NCBI GenBank assembly: GCA_034408685.1
Contig: JAWXCP010000132.1
Span: forward strand, 1-31,875
Length of the DNA: 31,875 nucleotides
Direction: 5' to 3'
Source: JANXVY01 sp034408685
GTDB taxonomy: Bacteria; Pseudomonadota; Alphaproteobacteria; Rhizobiales; Hyphomicrobiaceae
In this document: positions 6,262 through 14,690 of the stretch, piece by piece
Numbering within the stretch: position 1 is the first letter of the stretch
Layout: each line of letters starts with the position of its first letter
Notes under the pieces: model-generated
Told to the model about the DNA's origin: nothing
The model's input: the letters and a program-made list of their open reading frames with translations, nothing else
The model's database searches: none
Program-made: the position numbers and the translations under genes

Positions 6262-9252
6262 ATGACGATGTTTCGACGTTTCTTGACCGGGCTTGCCCGT
6301 TTATCAGTTTGTCTTGCACTAGCGTTCGTGACCTTTGCTGGTCAAACCGCCGTGTCCACCGAGGCCGCCGCTCAGACGAGCGTTCGGGCTTACGTGATCA
6401 ACGGCAAGGGTTCGGGTACGTTCAAAGTTGGCGAGGCTGTTGCCATCGCCGCCGATCCGGCACCGCCGGGTTATCAGTTTGCGCGATGGATCGTGTTAGG
6501 TGGCATTGCCGCCAATCCGAACGCCGCGTCGACGACCGTCACTGCGAATGCCAGATCACCCTATGTGATCGCTATTGCGCAGCGGATGTTGGTCCCATCG
6601 CCGGATGCAACGTACCCGTTGACAGTGTTCTACGGTACGGGCTCAGGATCTTACAAAGCTGGAACAGTCGTCGACGTTTCGGCGCCTGCAACCCGCGGGA
6701 CTTTAGTATTTTCCTCTTGGTATGATCCATTCAAAGTAACCGCTGATCCAAAGTCGGCAACGACGAAGGCGACAATCCCGCTCGTCCGCTCATACCTGTA
6801 TCCGCTCTACACCGTTTCGACTAAGTCGGCGGCCGATGTCGTCGTCAGCGTCGTCGGTGGCTCGGGTAGTGGCACTTTGAAAGCCGGTGCAACCGCCCCG
6901 ATTACGGCGACGGTTCCAGCCAACATGGTGTTCGATAAGTGGACATCCACAGTCCCAGTTACGTTCGCCAACGTGAACGCTGCATCGACCACGTTCGTCG
7001 TGCCGAACGCCGCGGTTACAGTGACCGCAACCTTCAAGGCGCCACCAGTAACATTGTACGACGTCGCCGTGACCGGCGGCCGGATCAACGGCGGTGCTGC
7101 TACGGGTAGTTTTATCGAAGGCTCCAGGCTCAACATCACTGCCAACGCTCCGGCAGCTGGTAAGGTGTTCAGCCGCTGGACCGGCATGGTCACAGCTCTT
7201 GCTGACGCCACCAATCAGGCGACGGTGCTGACGGTCGGCAAGACCAACGTCACGGTCGCTGCCACTTACATCGATGCTCCGGTTGCCGACGTCAGGGTCA
7301 CGGTCGCCGGCGGTGTTGTCGTTGTCCCCGTCGCTTCGGGCAACTACAAGCCAGGTGCTGTGATCGCACTGCGCGCCAATGTTGCGCCAGCCGGTCAGGA
7401 GTTCGTAAACTGGACGACGACTGCGGGCGTTCTTGCGACGCCGAACGTCGCAACGACGACCTTTACGGTGCCAGCCGTCGCAGCGTCGGTCACGGCGAAC
7501 TTCCGCACGGTTGTCGCGTCGTCGGATGCCGTCGCATTGACCTCGCACACCAACAACGGCCTGATCGAAGCCACCGGTGAAACGGTGTTCGGTGCGGCCA
7601 AGTCCCCAGCCACGGTCGACACGCTCGAAGTTACGCTCTCGACCAACGGCCGAAAGCAGATGGTCCAGGTCGACAAGACGACGGGCGTGTTCGCCTTCCG
7701 GACGTTCGAAGGTGAAGTGGCCGTACAACAGACCGCAACGCTGACGTTCGCCAGGAAAGATCTGTCCGGCGTGACAGAAACGTCCGTGTTTAACCTCAAT
7801 GGCACCAAACGGCCAGCTAACCTTGCAATGATCGCGGGCCGCCTGACGTTTGGCGCCACGCCAGCGCTGCTCAATCAGCTCAAGACGACGGGACTTCAGA
7901 CCTGGGTCGAACAACAGCTCAACCCAGCTGCGATCAACGACGCCGCGTTCATGGCGATGCAGCCCGACAACCTTCTGCGCCTGACGGTCTCTGAGCCCTA
8001 TCAGCTGCGTGAAGAAATCCCGATGTGGCAGATGGCATACTCCGCCTACAGCCAGCGTCAGCTGCTCGAAGTGATGACGTTCTTCTGGAACAACCACTTC
8101 TGGTCGAACCACACGGATGCCGCCGACGTCGAGGTCGGTGATATCGCAGAAATCCGTGGCTTCCGCCGTCACGCATTCGGACGGTTCCGGGATCTGCTGG
8201 GAGAGTCGGCAAAGAGCGTGTCGATGATGGCCTATCTGGACAACATCTTCAGCGACGCAAACGGCATCAACCAGAACTACGCACGCGAGTTGTTCGAATT
8301 GCATACGGTTGGCGTCAACGGTGGCTACACAACCGCTGACATCATCGGTGCGGCGCAGGCATTCTCGGGCTGGAACATCAAACGGACTTCGGCTGATGGC
8401 GTTAAACCCGTCAACTACGACTTCGAGTTCAATCCGCAGCGTCACTTCATCAAGCAAAACCGCGTTATTTCGTATCTTAATCTGACGTTCCCGCAAAAGG
8501 CGTCGGCAGTACCGGCTGACATCTCTGAGGGAGAGCAGATCCTCGACCGTCTGGCACTGCATCCTGCAACGCAGGAGTTCATCTGTACGAAAATGGTCGA
8601 CCTGCTGGTCTCGGACTCGCATCCGCGCACGCTGATCGACAAGTGTAAAGCCGCCTGGGAGACAAGCGGTGGCGTGATTGCCCAGTCGCTGCGCGCGATC
8701 CTGCTCGACCCGTCCTACCCGCAGTCGGTTGCCTACATCCGCACCAAGGCGAAGACGCCCTACGAAGCCTTGACCGCATCGATCCGTAACCTCGGTGTCT
8801 ATCCGGTCGCTGGCAAGGAACGCGACTTCTACAATCGCTGGCGGTCGATCGTCCGCGATGCGGGCATGGACATGGTCGAGTTCGGTATCCCGACGGGCTT
8901 CAAGGAGGCTGGTTCGAACTGGACCAACACGGCATCGTTCATCCAGAAGTTCCGCGGGATGACCGGTAACGTTCGTGACCAGACGACGACGGGCACGTCC
9001 CGGCTTGGGACCGTGAACTATACGCAGATGATGAAAGACGCTCGCATGCCGACGTCTGAAGCCGCCGCCGCCTACCTGTTGGCACTCACCGCCGCGGACC
9101 GTTTCCGCAAGGATGAGTACGACCTTGTGGTCGGTGCGTTGAAGGGAGCGACTGGAGCGCCAGCGTTCGATCTCAACGCTGCGGATGCTGAGAACCGCCT
9201 GCGCAAGGCCGCAGGTCTGCTGGTTACGCTTCCAAGCGTACAGCTGCAGTAA
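6262..9252 (+). CDS. Secreted DUF1800 protein with five N-terminal beta-repeat domains
   Basis: The 996-residue protein begins MTMFRRFLTG with a Sec-type signal peptide ending near EAAAQ (residue ~38). The ATG at 6262 has AAGGGGA upstream; an in-frame TTG at 6196 would push the signal peptide inward. Residues ~40-416 are five degenerate ~75-residue repeats, each with a glycine-rich opening (GSGTFKVGEAV, GSGSYKAGTVV, GSGTLKAGATA) and a central FxxW. They resemble the divergent InlB-type beta-repeat of bacterial surface proteins. From ~526 to the end is a DUF1800 domain (RLTFGATPALL; MTFFWNNHFWSN near 608; YARELFELHTVGVNGGYT near 674). DUF1800 has no established biochemical role and is commonly paired with DUF1501, as here, 37 bp downstream. 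Its position inside the gsp locus suggests T2SS export to the surface (inference). Confidence 0.85.
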   Translation: MTMFRRFLTGLARLSVCLALAFVTFAGQTAVSTEAAAQTSVRAYVINGKGSGTFKVGEAVAIAADPAPPGYQFARWIVLGGIAANPNAASTTVTANARSPYVIAIAQRMLVPSPDATYPLTVFYGTGSGSYKAGTVVDVSAPATRGTLVFSSWYDPFKVTADPKSATTKATIPLVRSYLYPLYTVSTKSAADVVVSVVGGSGSGTLKAGATAPITATVPANMVFDKWTSTVPVTFANVNAASTTFVVPNAAVTVTATFKAPPVTLYDVAVTGGRINGGAATGSFIEGSRLNITANAPAAGKVFSRWTGMVTALADATNQATVLTVGKTNVTVAATYIDAPVADVRVTVAGGVVVVPVASGNYKPGAVIALRANVAPAGQEFVNWTTTAGVLATPNVATTTFTVPAVAASVTANFRTVVASSDAVALTSHTNNGLIEATGETVFGAAKSPATVDTLEVTLSTNGRKQMVQVDKTTGVFAFRTFEGEVAVQQTATLTFARKDLSGVTETSVFNLNGTKRPANLAMIAGRLTFGATPALLNQLKTTGLQTWVEQQLNPAAINDAAFMAMQPDNLLRLTVSEPYQLREEIPMWQMAYSAYSQRQLLEVMTFFWNNHFWSNHTDAADVEVGDIAEIRGFRRHAFGRFRDLLGESAKSVSMMAYLDNIFSDANGINQNYARELFELHTVGVNGGYTTADIIGAAQAFSGWNIKRTSADGVKPVNYDFEFNPQRHFIKQNRVISYLNLTFPQKASAVPADISEGEQILDRLALHPATQEFICTKMVDLLVSDSHPRTLIDKCKAAWETSGGVIAQSLRAILLDPSYPQSVAYIRTKAKTPYEALTASIRNLGVYPVAGKERDFYNRWRSIVRDAGMDMVEFGIPTGFKEAGSNWTNTASFIQKFRGMTGNVRDQTTTGTSRLGTVNYTQMMKDARMPTSEAAAAYLLALTAADRFRKDEYDLVVGALKGATGAPAFDLNAADAENRLRKAAGLLVTLPSVQLQ

Positions 9253-9289
9253 CTTGACACCACAGCTCATCATTCGAAAGGCATTTCAG

Positions 9290-10711
9290 ATGTCCAATCA
9301 CGACCAGCATGACGATCATCACGACGACGACCATCACAACGACGCCCACGGCCATAAACATGCAAACGGCCTTGGCAGCTGCGGCTCGCGCGACCACTCC
9401 CGGCGCGCGTTCCTGAAAGGTGCGGCGGCCTCGTCCGTCGCACTTCTCGGCAGCTCGTACGGTATGCCGGACCTGACCTTCGCGCAGACCGCTGGCAAGA
9501 AGACGATCATCAAGATCTTCATGCGCGGCGGGGCCGACGGCCTCAGCCTGATGCCGAAATTCGGGGATGTGAACTATCGCATCCTGCGTCCCGACATCGG
9601 CATTCCGGTCCCGAGCGCCGACCCGAACTCGGCGATCCGGCTCGACAACATGTACGGCCTCAACCCCAATCTCCGTCCGCTGATGGAAATCTGGGATACC
9701 GGCCGCATGGCGATCGGCCCCGGCGTTCACTTCGCCGAAGGCAACCGTTCGCACTTCGATTGCCAACAGTGGATCGAACTCGGTGAGCGCCGGGATGTCG
9801 GAGACGGGTTGTTCAACAAGTATCTCCAGCTCAACGCTGGCAATGACCCGCTGCGGGCGCTGCGGGCTGGGTCCAACAACATGGCCGCATCGCTCGCGGG
9901 CACCATCATCGTCCCGGCCATCTCGAACGGCACTGATTACAACTTGACCAACAGCGACTGGTGCGGTGGCAACAATTGTTCCGACAACGGCTTGACCAAG
10001 GCGTTGGAGCAACTTGGTGCGGTCGCCAATCAGGGCCCGGAAATCGAGCGGGAAACGCGGCGCACGTCGAAGATCATGGTCGAGACAATCGCCAAGGTCC
10101 AGGCCGCCTCGATCAACTATACGCCGTCGGCCAATGGCATGCTGTACCTCGACGGTGACGGTGGCCGCCGGTTTACGACCATGGGTCGCGGTTTGAAGCT
10201 CGCCGCGCAGTTGCTCAAGTCGGGAGCCCCGCTCGAAATTGCGGCGATCGATTGGAGCGGCCACTGGGACACGCATGAGAACCAGATCGGATCGTCGATC
10301 ATCGACGAGACCAACAGCCATGCCCGCTCGTTGCGGGAAGGTGCCGACAATCTCGTCACCTTCTGGCGCGATCTCGGCGCGCTGCGCGACAACGTGATCG
10401 TCATGGTCGGCTCGGAGTTTGGCCGCACCGCACTGCAGAACGGCTCGAAGGGTACCGATCACGGCCGCGGCAGCGTGTGGTTCGCGCTCGGCGGTCCGAC
10501 GGTCGGCGGGATCTATGCCCCGTTGCCGGAATTGACGGAGCAACTCGTCCGGAACTCGCCTAACAACAACTCGGTTCCGATCACCATGAACTACAAGGAC
10601 ATGTTGGCGGAAGCAATGATCCGCCATCTCAACGTGCCCGACTCGCAGATCGCGACGCTGTTCCCGGGACACACGTTTACGAACTATAATATGTTCACGC
10701 GTAGCGTCTGA
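9290..10711 (+). CDS. Tat-exported DUF1501 protein with His/Asp-rich signal-peptide n-region
   Basis: This 473-residue protein belongs to DUF1501, a family I place in the alkaline-phosphatase/sulfatase-like fold group. Supporting motifs are KIFMRGGADGLSLMP (residue ~75), VGSEFGRTALQ (~375) and TDHGRGSVWFALGG (~387). The Tat motif SRRAFLKG (RR at 38-39) and a hydrophobic stretch ending near LTFAQ (residue ~66) predict export of the folded protein. Residues 3-24 are almost all His and Asp (HDDHHDDDHHNDAHGHKH). This potential metal-binding tail lies before the twin arginines and would be lost with the signal peptide. The start ATG is preceded by AAAGG. It lies between the DUF1800 gene and gspL on the same strand. 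No enzymatic activity can be assigned. Confidence 0.85.
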   Translation: MSNHDQHDDHHDDDHHNDAHGHKHANGLGSCGSRDHSRRAFLKGAAASSVALLGSSYGMPDLTFAQTAGKKTIIKIFMRGGADGLSLMPKFGDVNYRILRPDIGIPVPSADPNSAIRLDNMYGLNPNLRPLMEIWDTGRMAIGPGVHFAEGNRSHFDCQQWIELGERRDVGDGLFNKYLQLNAGNDPLRALRAGSNNMAASLAGTIIVPAISNGTDYNLTNSDWCGGNNCSDNGLTKALEQLGAVANQGPEIERETRRTSKIMVETIAKVQAASINYTPSANGMLYLDGDGGRRFTTMGRGLKLAAQLLKSGAPLEIAAIDWSGHWDTHENQIGSSIIDETNSHARSLREGADNLVTFWRDLGALRDNVIVMVGSEFGRTALQNGSKGTDHGRGSVWFALGGPTVGGIYAPLPELTEQLVRNSPNNNSVPITMNYKDMLAEAMIRHLNVPDSQIATLFPGHTFTNYNMFTRSV

Positions 10712-10719
10712 GGGAACGT

Positions 10720-10744
10720 CCTCTGATTCGCATGGAATCAGAGG
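10720..10744 (+). promoter_or_regulatory. Perfect 10-bp stem-loop between DUF1501 gene and gspL
   Basis: CCTCTGATTC (10720-10729) and GAATCAGAGG (10735-10744) are exact inverted repeats around the 5-base loop GCATG, nine bases after the DUF1501 stop codon. No T-tract follows, so it is more likely an RNA-stability or partial-attenuation element than a full terminator. Each arm contains a GANTC sequence, the target of CcrM-type methylases. Confidence 0.6.
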
Positions 10745-10761
10745 GGCTTGGAGGCAGGCAC

Positions 10762-11943
10762 ATGGCGCCGCAGCCGATCGGTTTTGAGGCTCCGTTGCTG
10801 GAAGATGTGCGCCCCGGGGCTTATGGTCCCGGGGCGTCTTCGCGTGCGCGGGAAGGGCTATCGGCGTTCCTCGAACTGGCCGCCGATGGTTGGCGGGTGG
10901 CGACGCGCTCGCTTGATCCGCCTGAGCCGCAGCCGCGGGTGATCATCGAAATTGGCCGCGATGCTTGTCATATCTACACCGATGGCGTCATGATTGGAGC
11001 ACGCTTCAGGCCGTCCGATGCTGCCGCGATCGCCGAAGCTGCCGCGTCGGCAGTAAGCTTCGTGCCGCAACGGAAGCGCTTAGATGCGCTGGCGCTCGGC
11101 TTTGCCGACGACGTGTCGCTCGATCTCGAATTGACGCTGCCAATGGGCCGGCGTTCGACGCTGGAGCAAGCGGTCGCGATGCACGCCGCCGATGCGACGC
11201 CATTCGCCGCCGGGGAGGGCCTCGCGTTCTGGTCGATCCGTCGCAACGGCGCGGGCGATGACGGTACCGCCGCCGCCGGTCTATTGGCAGAAGCGATGAT
11301 CACCATCGTCCCATCGCGCACGGCGCTGGCCATTCTCGACGCGTTGCGTACACTTAACCTGGAGCCGCGTCATGCCGTGCGCCGGGGGCGTTACGTGTCA
11401 TTCGCGTCGAGCCCAGACTGGCTGGCCGCCGAACCGACCAAGGCCGGGTCGAGCCTTGGCGCTAAGTTTGCAACACTTCCGACGGCCGCGCGAACAACCA
11501 TCGTGGCGGGGGCCGTCGTGCTGGGGTCGTGCGCGGCCAATCTTGCCGCGACGAGCTTCTTGACGTCGCTGATCAGCGACAAGGCGTCGGCCGCTGCCGA
11601 TACCATGCGGCGCGACAAGCGGCTCGCGACCGATGTGCAATTCCTCGCGGCTCGCCAACGCGAGACGCTGCTCAAGATCCGCGTGCTCGACGAGGTCGCA
11701 GCAAGGATGCCCGACACGGCCTATCTCGAACGGCTCGAGGCCAAAGACGACATTCTTGATCTGACCGTACTGGCGCCGTCGGCGGCCGATACACTCAAGG
11801 CGCTCGCGTCGGTCGAGGGCGTCAAGGCGGCCGAACTGCAGTCAGCGGTGGTCCGCGATTCGACCCGCAATATCGAGCGTTTCCGGCTGTCGCTGACGGT
11901 CGGCGCCGTTACGCCTGCTGGCGCGAGCGGGGTCAAACCATGA
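10762..11943 (+). CDS. gspL: Type II secretion inner-membrane protein GspL
   Basis: GspL links the cytoplasmic GspE ATPase to the periplasmic GspM/GspC platform. The 393-residue form starts at the ATG at 10762, which has a strong GGAGG seven bases upstream; the ATG at 10732 lies in the loop of a hairpin and has none. Residues 1-230 form the cytoplasmic region. One transmembrane helix (IVAGAVVLGSCAANLAATSF) lies at about 245-270. The remainder is a PilN/GspL-type periplasmic domain with a coiled segment (AADTMRRDKRLATDVQFL) and the ferredoxin-like strand pattern DDILDLTVLAPSAADTLKAL. It overlaps gspM as ATGA. The family call rests on architecture and context more than on strong motifs. Confidence 0.8.
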   Translation: MAPQPIGFEAPLLEDVRPGAYGPGASSRAREGLSAFLELAADGWRVATRSLDPPEPQPRVIIEIGRDACHIYTDGVMIGARFRPSDAAAIAEAAASAVSFVPQRKRLDALALGFADDVSLDLELTLPMGRRSTLEQAVAMHAADATPFAAGEGLAFWSIRRNGAGDDGTAAAGLLAEAMITIVPSRTALAILDALRTLNLEPRHAVRRGRYVSFASSPDWLAAEPTKAGSSLGAKFATLPTAARTTIVAGAVVLGSCAANLAATSFLTSLISDKASAAADTMRRDKRLATDVQFLAARQRETLLKIRVLDEVAARMPDTAYLERLEAKDDILDLTVLAPSAADTLKALASVEGVKAAELQSAVVRDSTRNIERFRLSLTVGAVTPAGASGVKP

Positions 11944-12527
11944 CGGGATTTTCCGCGCTGGCGTTCGAACGCAGGGCCGTCCTGGCGTTGTTCGCGGTTG
12001 CCGTCGCCTCCGTCGCGCTCGCGGCGACCCTCGTCTCGTCGCTGTTTGGCGTGATGATCGAACAACGTCGCGCCTTGGCCGACATGCGAGCTGCCGTTGC
12101 GATGACAGATGGTCAGGCAAGCGCGCCGACAGCTGCAAAGAGCACATCGGCCAAACGGTTGTTTGCCGCCAAGACCACGTCGGAATTCCAGTCAGCCCTG
12201 CAATCGTTCGTCAAGGACGCCGCCGCGCGCCATCAGGGCACGATCGAGCAGATCCAAGTGCTGAAGAGCGAACGGGTCGGTGGGCTGTCGCGGGTCGTCA
12301 TGAAACTTGATGGCATTATTCCAGAACCGAAGCTGGGCGCATTTCTCGCCGATCTTGCGACCGGCGAGCCGCTTGTTCTGCTTCAAGGAATGGAGGTGCG
12401 GCAAGCTATTCTACAGGCGAACCGGATCAACAATGGCGGTATCCAAGCCGACGGCGTACAGGCCCGGATCGATGTCGTCGCCTACAGTGCGCTTGCCAAC
12501 TCGCCGGCCTCGGGAGGACAGCGATGA
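11940..12527 (+). CDS. gspM: Type II secretion protein GspM-like
   Basis: A 195-residue single-pass protein: a short cytoplasmic start, one N-terminal transmembrane helix (residues ~13-38, AVLALFAVAVASVALAATLV), then an Ala/Gln-rich linker and a periplasmic ferredoxin-like domain (GTIEQIQVLKSERVGGLSRV ... VVMKLDGIIPEPKLGAFLAD). This is the layout of the GspM family (T2SSM_b type). It sits between gspL and the gspC-like gene with ATGA overlaps at both ends, the usual L-M partnership. The sequence is weakly conserved in this family, so gene order is a large part of the evidence. Confidence 0.78.
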   Translation: MTGFSALAFERRAVLALFAVAVASVALAATLVSSLFGVMIEQRRALADMRAAVAMTDGQASAPTAAKSTSAKRLFAAKTTSEFQSALQSFVKDAAARHQGTIEQIQVLKSERVGGLSRVVMKLDGIIPEPKLGAFLADLATGEPLVLLQGMEVRQAILQANRINNGGIQADGVQARIDVVAYSALANSPASGGQR

Positions 12528-13021
12528 GCCGGTTGATGTTTGGGGCGGCCGGCCTGCTCGCCGTTGCCATCTGGCTGCCGTGGCCGCTCAGCGGCAACGG
12601 TGATGCCGCCATGCGCGATATTCGCTTCGCTGGGCCGGGCGATCCGTCGGTCAGCTTCAGCAATCTCGCCTCGCGGCCGTTGCTCGATCCGACGCGCGGT
12701 GCGAGAGGCCGCGTCGCGTCGCAAATCGCCCCACGGGATGCTGCGATGGACTTCGAGCAACGCTACGTGCTCCGCGGATTGGCAACCCACGACGCTATCG
12801 CCATTGCCGTTATCGAGGACCGGTCGGCGAAGACATTCGTGCGTCTGCAACGCGGGCAGGTGATCGGCGATTGGTTTTTGGCCGATGTGTCGAGTGATGA
12901 GGCGCGGCTGCAAAACGCCAGCGGCGCAACGCGCGCGCTCAAGATGCCAAGTGCAAGCGCCAGCGCCGACAAAAGCGCCGCCGCGACGGCCCAAGACGGC
13001 ACGCTGACCAGGGCCCGATAA
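12524..13021 (+). CDS. GspC-like type II secretion protein with HR domain
   Basis: The 165-residue protein has one N-terminal transmembrane helix (residues ~3-20, LMFGAAGLLAVAIWLPWPL) and a periplasmic linker. At about 78-140 lies a domain of the GspC homology-region type (YVLRGLATHDAIAIAVIEDR, then RLQRGQVIGDWFLADVSSDE). In known systems this domain contacts the secretin GspD. There is no PDZ domain, and the C-terminal ~25 residues are Ala/Ser-rich. It is shorter than classical GspC (~270 residues). It could also be annotated as GspN/PulP-like, so I leave the symbol blank. It is the last gene of the plus-strand block and converges on the PilZ gene 14 bp away. Confidence 0.65.
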   Translation: MSRLMFGAAGLLAVAIWLPWPLSGNGDAAMRDIRFAGPGDPSVSFSNLASRPLLDPTRGARGRVASQIAPRDAAMDFEQRYVLRGLATHDAIAIAVIEDRSAKTFVRLQRGQVIGDWFLADVSSDEARLQNASGATRALKMPSASASADKSAAATAQDGTLTRAR

Positions 13022-13035
13022 TACGAAAATTGGCG

Positions 13036-13440
13036 TCAGTTTTTGCGAAACTTCGTCGGCTGAGGCCCACGCCCGATCGGCGCCTTGACTTCCATTGCCG
13101 TCGGCGGGCTGATGAAGCGGACGCCGATTTCGGTCTCGTCCGCGCGAACGATTTCGCACTGAACCTGCATCCGGTCGAAGCGCATCAGCAATGTGAATTG
13201 TAGGGCGATGCTTGATACGCCACGGAACGGGTTGACCCACCCGCGCTGCATCAGGAGGCGGGCGCCGGTGCCAGACATGTCGGTGATCGTGCAGGCAATA
13301 GTCGGTGCGGACCCGCCGGGCCAGATCAAACCGGGCGATGTCATAGCACGCCGCATCGACCAGCGCCGGTTACCATCAGCGATGTCAGGCGGCAATTTCA
13401 AGGCAGCGATAGGGCGAATGCGCCCTTTTCCAAATGACAT
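13036..13440 (-). CDS. PilZ-domain protein (cyclic-di-GMP effector candidate)
   Basis: A 134-residue single-domain protein. The c-di-GMP-binding signature is present in both parts: RxxxR within RRWSMRRAM (residue ~26) and DxSxxG as DMSGTGAR (residue ~54). The closing strand EIGVRFISP is also typical. Known PilZ proteins bind c-di-GMP and act on motility, polysaccharide or secretion machinery. The start ATG has GAGGAG eight bases upstream. The gene converges with the gsp block but is transcribed separately from it. A regulatory link to the T2SS is only a possibility. Confidence 0.8.
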   Translation of the reverse strand: MSFGKGRIRPIAALKLPPDIADGNRRWSMRRAMTSPGLIWPGGSAPTIACTITDMSGTGARLLMQRGWVNPFRGVSSIALQFTLLMRFDRMQVQCEIVRADETEIGVRFISPPTAMEVKAPIGRGPQPTKFRKN

Positions 13441-13545
13441 ACGCGAAGCTCCTCATCCGTCGACGGACTAAAGCTCAGGGCCATTTAACGCTGGGTAAAT
13501 CCTGAACGAAAAATTGACGAACATTTTGCGGCAATTGTCGCCACT

Positions 13546-14070
13546 TCAAGTCAGGATCCGTGCTCTCCTCAACAGCACCTGAAACACGATGCCGACAGTT
13601 GCAGCAATGAATGCAATCGGCGTGATGTGGGTTGCCAGCATACCGCCCGAGAGCGCGGCTAACGCGCTGGCAACGATGGCAGCAATCGAGGCCGCCGCTA
13701 GCCAGTGCAGCTTGCCGGTCGTGGTGACGACGCCCGCGGCGATGGCGCCGGAGATCCCGGCGGGAATGGCACACCACACATAGGTCTCGACCGCTTTTGT
13801 AGCCGACCACGCAAGTTTACCGGCGGGGTCGAGAGCGAGGAGGCTCGAAGGCCCGCGGCCTAAGACGAAACCGAACATGAGCGAAGCGAGAAAGATGACA
13901 ACGGCGGCAAGGAATGGTGCGACGAGCGTCGCGCCGAGAAACGTCCACAGCGCCCGTTGCCCATTGGAAATTTCTGGACCTTTGGTCTGGAGACGGACGA
14001 CGTTCGATGCGGTGTCCCGCGTGCCGCCGTTTTGCGGTCCAGCGGGCTTTTTTTTCGACGGCTTCGTCAT
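13546..14070 (-). CDS. Four-helix inner-membrane protein of unknown function
   Basis: This 174-residue protein is not recognised. After a basic cytoplasmic N-terminus (MTKPSKKKPAGPQ) it has about four hydrophobic helices, at roughly residues 40-70, 97-115, 120-143 and 147-168, the last ones very rich in Ala and Ile. It ends in a basic RRARILT. Its ATG overlaps the ruvA stop as ATGA, so it is cotranslated with ruvA and stands where ruvB is often found. Nothing in the sequence ties it to recombination. Confidence 0.7.
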   Translation of the reverse strand: MTKPSKKKPAGPQNGGTRDTASNVVRLQTKGPEISNGQRALWTFLGATLVAPFLAAVVIFLASLMFGFVLGRGPSSLLALDPAGKLAWSATKAVETYVWCAIPAGISGAIAAGVVTTTGKLHWLAAASIAAIVASALAALSGGMLATHITPIAFIAATVGIVFQVLLRRARILT

Positions 14071-14690
14071 CGTGCCAGCTCCTTCAAACCACGGCGGATA
14101 AGCTTGGCCGTGTCGGTGTCAACACCCAGTTCCTTGAGCGCAACCCCGACAGCTGCCATCGCTTGCGCTGGATTATACCCGAGGTTGGTCAGCGCCGACA
14201 CGGCTTCCATCGCCGCGTTGCCCTCGGGCGGCTGGTGGCCGGGCGCATCGCCGCCGTCCGAAATCGTCGATCCCGCCGGTGTAAAGCTCGTCGCGGGAAC
14301 TTTATTCTTGAGCTCAGCGACGATGCGTTGCGCGACGACTTTACCAACGCCTTGCGCCTGCTGAACCGCGCCCCAGTTGCCGAGTGCGATCGCGCTGGCC
14401 AGTTCGTTGGTCGACAACACCGATAGGACAGATAATGCGACCTTGGCGCCGACGCCTTGGACGGTCTGCAGCGTGCGGAACCAGCTGCGTTCGACCTCGC
14501 TCTGGAAGCCATAAAGGCGGATCGCGTCCTCGCGGACATGCGTGTCGATCGTCAACGCGGCCTCGTCGCCGAACTTTAATCCTCGCAGTGCCCGCGCGGT
14601 GGCCTGAACTTCATAGCCGACGCCATTTACGTCGAGGATGAGGTGGCTCTCGCCAATCGCCTCGACGCGGCCTTTGAGGCGGCCGATCAT
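14067..14690 (-). CDS. ruvA: Holliday junction DNA helicase subunit RuvA
   Basis: RuvA binds four-way junctions as a tetramer and loads the RuvB motor for branch migration. The 207-residue product shows the OB-fold start MIGRLKGRVE with LDVNGVGYEV. The helix-hairpin-helix region includes LQTVQGVGAKVALSVLS and QAQGVGKVVAQRIVAELKNK. An acidic/flexible linker leads to the C-terminal RuvB-binding domain (AVSALTNLGYNPAQAMAAV). Length and domain order are normal. It overlaps ruvC upstream and the membrane protein downstream, both as ATGA. Confidence 0.95.
   Translation of the reverse strand: MIGRLKGRVEAIGESHLILDVNGVGYEVQATARALRGLKFGDEAALTIDTHVREDAIRLYGFQSEVERSWFRTLQTVQGVGAKVALSVLSVLSTNELASAIALGNWGAVQQAQGVGKVVAQRIVAELKNKVPATSFTPAGSTISDGGDAPGHQPPEGNAAMEAVSALTNLGYNPAQAMAAVGVALKELGVDTDTAKLIRRGLKELAR

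Noticed and set aside
6790..9273. 827-residue open frame antisense to the DUF1800 gene
   Set aside because: It mirrors a well-supported gene in a GC-rich sequence, is rich in Arg, Cys and Val in the manner of antisense shadows, and has no recognisable domain.
9253..9289. TTGACA as a promoter -35 box between the DUF1800 and DUF1501 genes
   Set aside because: The gap is only 37 bp with no matching -10 at the right distance; the pair is better read as one transcript.
9224..10672. 482-residue open frame antisense to the DUF1501 gene
   Set aside because: It is a shadow of the coding strand; the His/Asp-rich repeat codes for a Val/Met run in it, and no ribosome site or domain is seen.
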